Assembly: GCA_017553065.1 (NCBI GenBank)
Contig: JAFZND010000068.1
Location: 1-5,824, forward strand
DNA from: Clostridia bacterium
GTDB lineage: Bacteria; Bacillota; Clostridia; Christensenellales; UBA1242
Length of the DNA: 5,824 bases
Direction of reading: 5' to 3'
The notes under the pieces are model-generated. The model searched no databases. It worked only from the letters and a program-made list of their open reading frames with translations, and had not been told where the DNA came from. Below are positions 1 to 5,214 of this stretch, piece after piece. The position numbers and the translations under genes were made by a program. The stretch's first letter is position 1. Each line of letters begins with the position of its first letter.

Positions 1-90
1 GGCACCAAGAATCCAGGATGTGAATGGGATAATAGCAAGAATTAAGCTAACAATCCACTCTAAACCAAAATAATCCTTTTTTGCTGCCAT
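1..90 (-). CDS. Small membrane protein, N-terminal 30 codons only (runs off left edge)
   Basis: The reading frame opens with ATG at 90 and is still open at position 1, giving 30 residues. The protein begins MAAKKDYFGLEW, a short lysine-bearing head, followed by a hydrophobic stretch from about residue 11 (IVSLILAIIPFTSWILGA) that reads as one membrane span. I do not recognise a named family; the layout resembles the many small one- or two-span proteins of Firmicutes. An in-frame ATG at 99 is also possible, but it would abut the Shine-Dalgarno with no spacer, whereas the ATG at 90 lies 9 nt from AAGGAG. The gene has its own promoter and follows the terminator of the acyltransferase operon, so it is probably a separate unit. 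Function unknown. Confidence 0.65.
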   Translation of the reverse strand, partial: MAAKKDYFGLEWIVSLILAIIPFTSWILGA

Positions 91-99
91 GTGATTCAT

Positions 100-105
100 C
101 TCCTT
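100..105 (-). promoter_or_regulatory. Ribosome binding site AAGGAG that decides the start of the left-edge gene
   Basis: Minus-strand AAGGAG lies 9 nt before the ATG at 90 and 0 nt before the ATG at 99. Normal spacing favours the start at 90, so the three codons between (ATG AAT CAC) are probably leader. Confidence 0.7.
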
Positions 106-123
106 AAATTTAAGTTATACTAT

Positions 124-152
124 ATTATATCATTATGCAAATCATATTGCAA
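124..152 (-). promoter_or_regulatory. Sigma-A-type promoter for the left-edge small gene
   Basis: On the minus strand, TTGCAA (147-152) and a perfect TATAAT (124-129) are separated by 17 nt. The -35 matches TTGACA at 4 of 6 positions. The start of transcription would be near 117, leaving a short 5' leader that contains the AAGGAG site. The promoter sits just downstream of the preceding operon's terminator, as expected for an independent unit. Confidence 0.6.
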
Positions 153-171
153 ATATATCTAATAATTTTAC

Positions 172-200
172 AAAAAAAATGAATAGTATGAACTATTCAT
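172..200 (-). terminator. Intrinsic terminator of the acyltransferase operon
   Basis: The 8-bp stem ATGAATAG / CTATTCAT (193-200 with 179-186, 6-nt loop) is followed on the minus strand by a run of eight T (172-179). The TAG stop codon of the VTT-acyltransferase gene (193-195) lies in the 5' arm, so terminator and coding end overlap. An A-rich run precedes the stem, so the element could also work weakly in the other direction, but no plus-strand gene faces it. Confidence 0.8.
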
Positions 201-2112
201 CTTTTTTAGAATTTTGTATCATAATATCACTATATATTCCCCATTGCACACATTGTGCTTTATTATCTTTTGGAACAAAATAGTAAAAGATATTATCCCA
301 ATATGTTTCAAAATCTTCACCACAACCAAATGGCAATGCTTGCATTGCATGAGCAGGAATAAATAGGTGGTGTTCTTCACCTTTGAATGTGCCATCATAA
401 CGCAAACCTTCTTTGTCTAGCACACATTTGCCTTCGCCTACTGACACCATGCCTTTGCCATAATCGTCGTATGTTTTCAAAGTTACTTCTGTTTCCAATT
501 TAAAGTTGCCACTATCGTACACCTTTTGTGCTTCTTGCTTTTGGTATCTATACCAATCTTGCAAGTTGTGTATATTTTTGTATGGATTGATAAATTGATA
601 TTTTCCATCCATACTTACTTGCAAATCGCAATGTGCACATGTAATAGTATTTTTATCTGCAATAAGTGTGTATTCATGGCCACATTTTGGGCATTTGTAC
701 ACCAAGTTTTCTGCGCCTTCTAGCATATTTTTGCCCTTAAACACATATGGCGAATCTTTTACCCATTCAAAATCATTAAATGCAAGCGCTTTTGCACAAA
801 TGTCGTCAATTTCATCAGCACTTAATTCTTGTATTTTTTCAGGTGTTAATGTCAAATGTGTGGTAACCTCAATTGTGCCTTTGCGTTTTTCTTCCACCCA
901 TTTTGCCATAGATAGATATGCACCATGAGTTTCAAGAGTAATCACAGGAATATTTAATTTTTTTATTAGTTTGCCAAGACCTTTCGCAAATGGTTGATTT
1001 GACCCATCAATGCTTAGTCGTGCTTCTGGCATCATAAGAATACTTTCATCGTTTTTTACAGCAGCCATGCAATCTTTAATTGACTTTAAATCATTTGCAA
1101 ACATTTTTTTAGGTATTACACCTGTGTCAAGAAGTATTCCTTGCGTTTTTTTGTTGTACAAATAGTATGCATTCATCATCACATGCGTTTTGTATGGATT
1201 TATTGCAAGAAACCCAAGCAAAAAATCTGCCCAACACCCATGTGGACTAAGCATAATAAATGGATCTTTTATTTTCTTTGTCTCGTCATTATTCACTTTC
1301 ACATTGTACTTGCGTTTAATGTGTTTTGCCACTTTAGTTAAGAACCAAATATTAAATGCCTTAGGTGAAGCGGGCTTATGATTATCTAGCACCATATCTA
1401 CTGTTGGATTTTTAGTTCCATACAATGCAATGTTCATCTTCTTTGTGGTATATAGCTTTACTAGCCACATAGCTATCACTGCAAATAACATAACAGCAAT
1501 TAGTATCCACCAGAAATATTTACCTATTGCAGATACAAACACATGGCCTAGCACGCTATCAATAATAATGCTTGGCAATGCGCCAATTGCAGTTATGAGA
1601 ATGTACCAATGATATTTTAGATTTGTAGTGGATCCAAAATAACATATAACACCTAGTGGAATTGCAGGTAAGAAAAATAATATAAGCAACAATTTACTTA
1701 TAGATTTTGTACTGCGTGACAATTTTGAAATTGTTTCATAACTCTTGCTCTTGGCAAAAAGTACCTCTAATTTGACATTAAATACATTTATTAGCGCATA
1801 GATTAAGCTTGCACCAACTATTACGCCAGTAATACAAATAAGTGTACCCCACCATGGCCCATATGCCACACCACTCATAATTTCCATAAATTCACATGGC
1901 ATAAATACTATGAGCAACTGCACCGCCACAATGCAACCTATCACAATTGCACCTTTTGAACCAAGCGTGCTAAGTGCTGCACGAACACTTTCTTCGTCTG
2001 CATTTTTAATTAAAGGAAGCATTTGCACAATATCTTTTATAAATATTGCAAGCAATCCCAAAAATAGCACTATTGGAATTATTAAGTATAATTTCTTTTT
2101 GTTGTATTTCAT
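193..2112 (-). CDS. VTT (DedA-like) membrane domain fused to PlsC-type acyltransferase with zinc ribbon
   Basis: This 639-residue protein joins at least three modules. Residues about 1-220 hold several hydrophobic segments (about 8-29, 54-75, 88-112, 139-160, 168-190, 198-219). They carry the VTT/SNARE-associated pattern: an acidic, glycine-rich turn near 74-90 and FLPAIPLGVICYFG at 147-160, then a glycine-proline near 177-180. Residues about 280-420 are a glycerolipid acyltransferase: H291-x4-D296 is the catalytic pair, GVIP (331-334) fits block II, PEARLS (362-367) takes the place of PEGTRS, and NIPVITLETHGAY (387-399) is block IV. C474, C477, C492 and C495 form a zinc ribbon, followed by a domain with the WYRYQKQEAQ stretch (520-529). 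As I recall them, some Firmicutes lysophospholipid acyltransferases share the acyltransferase-ribbon-tail layout; the VTT fusion is the unusual part. The start overlaps the N-acyltransferase stop by 4 bases, implying coupled translation. Probable role: the second (O-) acylation of a lyso-aminolipid or lysophospholipid at the membrane, with possible lipid movement by the VTT part. Domain calls are firm; the substrate is inferred. Confidence 0.85.
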   Translation of the reverse strand: MKYNKKKLYLIIPIVLFLGLLAIFIKDIVQMLPLIKNADEESVRAALSTLGSKGAIVIGCIVAVQLLIVFMPCEFMEIMSGVAYGPWWGTLICITGVIVGASLIYALINVFNVKLEVLFAKSKSYETISKLSRSTKSISKLLLILFFLPAIPLGVICYFGSTTNLKYHWYILITAIGALPSIIIDSVLGHVFVSAIGKYFWWILIAVMLFAVIAMWLVKLYTTKKMNIALYGTKNPTVDMVLDNHKPASPKAFNIWFLTKVAKHIKRKYNVKVNNDETKKIKDPFIMLSPHGCWADFLLGFLAINPYKTHVMMNAYYLYNKKTQGILLDTGVIPKKMFANDLKSIKDCMAAVKNDESILMMPEARLSIDGSNQPFAKGLGKLIKKLNIPVITLETHGAYLSMAKWVEEKRKGTIEVTTHLTLTPEKIQELSADEIDDICAKALAFNDFEWVKDSPYVFKGKNMLEGAENLVYKCPKCGHEYTLIADKNTITCAHCDLQVSMDGKYQFINPYKNIHNLQDWYRYQKQEAQKVYDSGNFKLETEVTLKTYDDYGKGMVSVGEGKCVLDKEGLRYDGTFKGEEHHLFIPAHAMQALPFGCGEDFETYWDNIFYYFVPKDNKAQCVQWGIYSDIMIQNSKKDE

Positions 2113-2126
2113 TTTATAATTCTCTC
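2109..2126 (-). promoter_or_regulatory. ATGA start-stop overlap with weak ribosome site (translational coupling)
   Basis: The TGA stop of the N-acyltransferase gene and the ATG of the fusion gene share ATGA (2109-2112). The only Shine-Dalgarno candidate is GAGAGA (2121-2126), 8 nt upstream of the start and inside the upstream gene. A weak site plus overlap suggests that ribosomes finishing the first gene re-initiate, keeping the two enzymes in fixed proportion. Confidence 0.7.
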
Positions 2127-2846
2127 AAATACCCTACTTACATTTTTCAAATCTAATATGGTAAGCACATCAATGCTACCAAACTCGTAATCAATGTATC
2201 CGCCTTTGGTCACCTTGCTTCCCATAGCAAGATATCCTTTGATGAGTGATGGTGTTTCTTCTTTTGCTTTTTCTAAATCATAAGAAGTGCCAAATTCAAC
2301 TGCATGCTCAATTGGTGTACAACTCAAAACATCATCTACCAAATATTTATCATTCAACCAAGCAAATGAATTAGTATATTTTCCCTTATCTATTCCATGA
2401 TAGCTAGCTGTACCAAATAAATACCTAATATTATATTTTAATGCGTAGACAAATAATGCCTTCCAAAGCATTTTAATAACTGAGCCATTACGGTAATCAG
2501 CATGTACTACTGCCCTAGATAATTCCACAATGCCTTCGCCACAATTCTTTAAGTTTGTGATATCAAACTCGTGTTCTGTTATCCACATTGCGCCTTTTGG
2601 TAATTTGTTACTTGCAAGCACTCTATATGTTCCAACCACTTTGTTTGTATCTGTATCTATTGCAACCAAATGCTCACAGATGTCATCATACTCACTTTTG
2701 TCTGTGGCATTAGCATTTGTATTTTCACTATTAAAATCCATAAGGAGCATTTCATAGCGTAATTTTTCAGCAGCTTCAATATCTGCTTTGTCTTTTGCTA
2801 CGCCACAAATTATGTTCCCGCATTGTATTTCATCAATTAATCTCAT
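2109..2846 (-). CDS. OlsB/hemolysin-like GNAT N-acyltransferase (putative aminolipid synthesis)
   Basis: The 245-residue protein looks like a full-length member of the Acetyltransf_5/COG3176 group, which includes ornithine N-acyltransferase OlsB, the glycine-lipid enzyme GlsB and the N-acyl amide synthases. Visible marks in order: LRYEMLLMDF (29-38); YDDICEHLVAID (53-64); the beta-strand VVGTYRVL (70-77); the core VELSRAVVHADYRNG (107-121), where E108, S110 and R111 are family-typical; YLFGTASYHG (142-151); and the closing LIKGYLAMGSKV (201-212) followed by IDYEFGSIDVLTIL (218-231). Enzymes of this type transfer a 3-hydroxyacyl or acyl chain from acyl-ACP to the alpha-amino group of an amino acid. 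The gene is first in an operon with a PlsC-type fusion, the usual partner that adds the second chain. It starts at the ATG at 2846 behind AAGGGTG. The family call is strong. The amino acid used (ornithine, glycine or other) cannot be read from sequence, and a free N-acyl amide product is possible. Confidence 0.82.
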   Translation of the reverse strand: MRLIDEIQCGNIICGVAKDKADIEAAEKLRYEMLLMDFNSENTNANATDKSEYDDICEHLVAIDTDTNKVVGTYRVLASNKLPKGAMWITEHEFDITNLKNCGEGIVELSRAVVHADYRNGSVIKMLWKALFVYALKYNIRYLFGTASYHGIDKGKYTNSFAWLNDKYLVDDVLSCTPIEHAVEFGTSYDLEKAKEETPSLIKGYLAMGSKVTKGGYIDYEFGSIDVLTILDLKNVSRVFERIIK

Positions 2847-2851
2847 CTTTA

Positions 2852-2858
2852 CACCCTT
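2852..2858 (-). promoter_or_regulatory. Ribosome binding site of the N-acyltransferase gene
   Basis: Minus-strand AAGGGTG lies 5 nt before the ATG at 2846 and supports that start. It is a moderate match to AGGAGG and the only one between the promoter and the gene. Confidence 0.55.
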
Positions 2859-2879
2859 GGTTTAAAACTTCCACGTACT

Positions 2880-2907
2880 ATCTTACCACATTAGTTAAAC
2901 TTATCAA
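2880..2907 (-). promoter_or_regulatory. Sigma-A-type promoter of the aminolipid operon
   Basis: On the minus strand, TTGATA (2902-2907, 5 of 6 to consensus) is followed after 16 nt by TAAGAT (2880-2885, 4 of 6), which has TGG directly before it (an extended -10). Transcription would start near 2873, leaving a leader of about 26 nt with AAGGGTG. No operator or riboswitch fits in so short a leader. The promoter lies between the metG terminator and the operon, so the operon is probably independent of metG. Confidence 0.6.
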
Positions 2908-2927
2908 AATGATTTACTGCATCACAT

Positions 2928-2954
2928 AAAAAAGACACATATTAAATGTGTCTT
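2928..2954 (-). terminator. Intrinsic terminator after metG
   Basis: The minus-strand 9-bp stem AAGACACAT / ATGTGTCTT (2946-2954 with 2932-2940, loop 2941-2945) is followed by six T (2928-2933, the first pairs also closing the stem). It begins 5 nt past the metG TAA. An A-rich flank on the other side makes it potentially bidirectional. Confidence 0.85.
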
Positions 2955-2958
2955 ATTT

Positions 2959-4962
2959 TTATTCTTGCTCAAATTGACTTGGATGCTTGGTAAAGAAATC
3001 TTCTCTTGGGTTTAGGAATGTTGGCTTGTGATTATTTGGATTTTCAATAAATTCATATATTAATTTATCTTCATTTTCCCACTTAAATATTTCATCACTA
3101 ATTCCCATAAATTTAGCCAAATTTTCCACACCAACAGGTGCCACCGGATGCAATTGTAACATTGCCACACGCACCATGTGAAGTGTGTTGATTATTACTT
3201 GTTTTTCTTTGTCTTTGTCCTTATCAAAATCTACAGAATATTTTGCCCAATACTTATTGATATTTCTAATGTAAGTATCAAGTTCATAGCTTACCATATG
3301 AAGTTTTTGCTCACTCATTAGTTTTTCATATTTTAATAAACTAAGTTCGCCTTCTTTAATTACCTCTTCATCTGGTGTACCATATGGCATATATCCATCA
3401 AAATCTTTTTGCCATGTGTAGCAAAGATTTCTAAGCACTCTATTAAATACATTTGTAAGCAAATTACCTTCTCTCACCACAGGGTCCACTTCGTTAGGGT
3501 CTGCATCTGGATTCAATGGTTTTGGGAATATACTTGCTGGGTTGTTTATTACATTCATACCCATAAAATGCATACGCAATTGTTCTGGAGTATAGTAATT
3601 TAATAATTCATGCGCAAGTGGTGCTTTTACTGCACTACTACTGCCCGCCTTTTTACCCAAGAACAACAAGTGTTTGTCACTCACAATTTGTGGAATAGTT
3701 AATCCCCCATTTGGCACATCTACACTAGGATTTTTCCCTTGCATGCAAAACCACATTGCAGTTTGTGCAGGACCATAAAAATATATATTGTCTTCGCCAA
3801 TAAATTGGTACACTTGACAATCTTTATCGCACCAATATTTGCGCCAATCTTCTTTTGGTCTGCCTTGTGATAAAAGCCATTGTTTTGTAAATGTAATAGG
3901 TGCCCAAAGACTTTCTGGCCACACCCAGAATGTTAGGTTATCTCCTGCTTCTTTAGGGCATTTTAATCCCCACTCGCAGTTACCTGTAAGTCTAAATGGT
4001 ACAAGTGTTTTTCCTGTGCGATATCTAATACCTGCATCAGTAAGCATTTCGCACGCCACTTCTCTATCTTCAAGCTTATCAAACACAATAGTAAAACTAC
4101 TCTTTGTGTCATCTTTATATTCAAAAGTTGGAAGTAAGAATTTTACATTTTCAAATTCATTTTCATATTCTTTTTTGATATATATTTCTGGTTTCTTTAA
4201 AAATTCTTCAATTGTTTTTATTACACTTTCACGCGTTTTAGTGTTCTTTTTTAGGTATTCCACCCAATCTTTTAGTAAATCTGTGTGATTTTGAAGGTCA
4301 AAATACCAGTTGTCAATTTTTTTCAAAACTGGCTTTTCTCCAGATAACACACTCACAGGATCAATCAATTGGCTAGGCATATATTGATGCCCTAGATCAC
4401 ATTCGTCTGCATAACCTTTTTCGCCTGTACATCCATCTATTGGACATTTGCCAATTACTTGTCTACCATTCAAAAAACATCCCAATTTTTCATCATAAAA
4501 TTGATGTGTAGAAAGTTTATTCAAAAAACCATTTTCGCGCAAAGTATTAAATATCCATTCGCCTGTTTCTTCATGTAAAGGAACTGCCTCATCTGTGCAC
4601 GAGCCAGAATACAAATTTATGCCAATTTCATATTTTTCAAATGTATCTTTTTGAAATTGTCTTTTTGATAGAGCAAATTCTTTTATAGTTCCTTTAAATT
4701 CGCCAGCTTCTATTGCCTTGCGATACCCTTCTTCCACAGGAGAACCAAAACTATCTGTGCCAGATACATGTAGCACATTGTCATATCCAATTCTATCACG
4801 CATAAAACGCGCAAAAATATCAGTGTGCACCCACATCATTGCATGGCCAATGTGCAAATACTTGTTGCCATTTGGCATACCAGATGTAATCATTGCACGC
4901 TTAGGGAAAGTTGGACGATGTGCAATCATATTTTCTAGTCTTACATCATTAAAACTTTTCAT
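2959..4962 (-). CDS. metG: Methionyl-tRNA synthetase, divergent form (class I)
   Basis: This 667-residue enzyme would attach methionine to tRNA-Met in the cytoplasm. Seen: the start of the Rossmann fold with YLHIGHA (35-41, the HIGH motif); SGTDSFGSP (67-75) where textbook MetRS has TGTDEHG; a zinc-knuckle-like region with C163, C173, C178, C188 and GH (191-192); DPVSVLSG (201-208); a region at about 240-325 that looks inserted relative to E. coli MetRS; LTGNCEWG (325-332); FWVWPESLWAPI (345-356) in place of YVWLDAPIGY; IGEDNIYF (388-395); and GKKAGSS (436-442) where KMSKS is expected. The helical anticodon-binding domain follows (about 500-625, with REGNLLTNVFNRVLRN at 497-512). There is no C-terminal Trbp111-type tRNA-binding domain. 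The ATG at 4962 has AGGAG 6 nt upstream. A leader with a terminator-like hairpin precedes the gene. I recall this divergent type from Firmicutes genomes; whether it is the only MetRS or a paralogue cannot be told from this window. Confidence 0.85.
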   Translation of the reverse strand: MKSFNDVRLENMIAHRPTFPKRAMITSGMPNGNKYLHIGHAMMWVHTDIFARFMRDRIGYDNVLHVSGTDSFGSPVEEGYRKAIEAGEFKGTIKEFALSKRQFQKDTFEKYEIGINLYSGSCTDEAVPLHEETGEWIFNTLRENGFLNKLSTHQFYDEKLGCFLNGRQVIGKCPIDGCTGEKGYADECDLGHQYMPSQLIDPVSVLSGEKPVLKKIDNWYFDLQNHTDLLKDWVEYLKKNTKTRESVIKTIEEFLKKPEIYIKKEYENEFENVKFLLPTFEYKDDTKSSFTIVFDKLEDREVACEMLTDAGIRYRTGKTLVPFRLTGNCEWGLKCPKEAGDNLTFWVWPESLWAPITFTKQWLLSQGRPKEDWRKYWCDKDCQVYQFIGEDNIYFYGPAQTAMWFCMQGKNPSVDVPNGGLTIPQIVSDKHLLFLGKKAGSSSAVKAPLAHELLNYYTPEQLRMHFMGMNVINNPASIFPKPLNPDADPNEVDPVVREGNLLTNVFNRVLRNLCYTWQKDFDGYMPYGTPDEEVIKEGELSLLKYEKLMSEQKLHMVSYELDTYIRNINKYWAKYSVDFDKDKDKEKQVIINTLHMVRVAMLQLHPVAPVGVENLAKFMGISDEIFKWENEDKLIYEFIENPNNHKPTFLNPREDFFTKHPSQFEQE

Positions 4963-4968
4963 ACCTTA

Positions 4969-4973
4969 CTCCT
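4969..4973 (-). promoter_or_regulatory. metG: Ribosome binding site of metG
   Basis: Minus-strand AGGAG, 6 nt before the ATG at 4962, fixes the metG start. It is exposed downstream of the leader terminator, so control appears to act on elongation of transcription rather than by masking this site. Confidence 0.75.
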
Positions 4974-5012
4974 ACATAAATTATTTTATCAAAATAATTA
5001 TATTTTACAAAC

Positions 5013-5040
5013 AAAAAATCCTTGAAACATGTTTCAAGGA
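5013..5040 (-). terminator. Leader terminator before metG, built on a perfect 22-bp palindrome
   Basis: The minus-strand palindrome at 5019-5040 (half-site TCCTTGAAACA) folds into a stem of 9 or more bp and is followed by six T (5013-5018). It lies downstream of the metG promoter and upstream of metG, the position of an attenuator. The upstream ATPase gene already has its own terminator at 5185-5214, so a duplicate terminator is not needed there. A perfect palindrome is also a possible protein operator. Confidence 0.7.
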
Positions 5041-5151
5041 CAAAGTATTTATTCTATATCATCCTCAAAACAACAAAAATGTTATGCATAAGGACTCTTA
5101 TACACAACTAGTTTAGTATTGTTGTTGGGATTTAATGTTTGTCATACCTAA

Positions 5152-5180
5152 ATAATACCACTAGCATCAAATCTTGTCAA
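5152..5180 (-). promoter_or_regulatory. metG: Strong sigma-A-type promoter of metG
   Basis: On the minus strand, TTGACA (5175-5180, exact consensus) and TATTAT (5152-5157, 5 of 6) are 17 nt apart. The promoter starts 5 nt past the T run of the ATPase terminator and drives the structured leader. It is the best promoter match in the window. Confidence 0.75.
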
Positions 5181-5184
5181 CAAC

Positions 5185-5214
5185 AAAAAAGACACTAATG
5201 GTTAGTGTCTTTTT
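5185..5214 (-). terminator. Intrinsic terminator of the metal ATPase gene
   Basis: The minus-strand 12-bp stem AAAAAGACACTA / TAGTGTCTTTTT (5203-5214 with 5186-5197, 5-nt loop) ends in a T run at 5185-5190. The 5' arm and loop encode the last residues of the ATPase, and the TAG stop (5195-5197) lies in the 3' arm, so the gene ends inside its terminator. The AAGACAC core is shared with the metG terminator. Confidence 0.85.

Larger units (their letters stand above)
4963..5145 (-). promoter_or_regulatory. metG: Structured metG 5' leader (candidate attenuator/riboswitch)
   Basis: The predicted transcript start near 5145 leaves about 183 nt before metG. In the minus-strand RNA, 5097-5108 pairs with 5081-5092 in an unbroken 12-bp stem with two G-U pairs and an AGUC loop. 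AACAACAA (5119-5126) can pair with UUGUUGUU (5069-5076) to enclose it. An intrinsic terminator follows (5013-5040), then about 50 nt to the start codon. GUCCUU occurs both at the hairpin loop (5090-5095) and in the 5' arm of the terminator (5036-5041), so the terminator's AAGGA strand has an alternative partner upstream. I see no T-box consensus (UGGNACCGCG) and no SAM-I core. A TATAAT at 4997-5002 lacks a good -35 and is doubtful as a second promoter. Structure is seen; regulation is inferred. Confidence 0.5.

Noticed and set aside
91..99. Alternative start ATG at 99 for the left-edge small protein
   Set aside because: It would abut AAGGAG with no spacer; the in-frame ATG at 90 has normal 9-nt spacing.
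3839..4288. Plus-strand 149-codon open frame inside metG
   Set aside because: It is antisense to conserved MetRS sequence, has serine/phenylalanine-rich shadow composition, shows no recognisable domain, and no promoter or ribosome site stands out.
4718..5116. Plus-strand 132-codon open frame crossing the metG start and leader
   Set aside because: Its first half is the antisense of conserved MetRS N-terminal sequence, and the rest lies in the structured leader. No family features.
4963..5145. T-box or SAM-I riboswitch in front of metG
   Set aside because: No UGGNACCGCG-like T-box sequence and no SAM-I core motifs on the minus strand. Only the generic leader-plus-terminator layout is present, so no known class is assigned.
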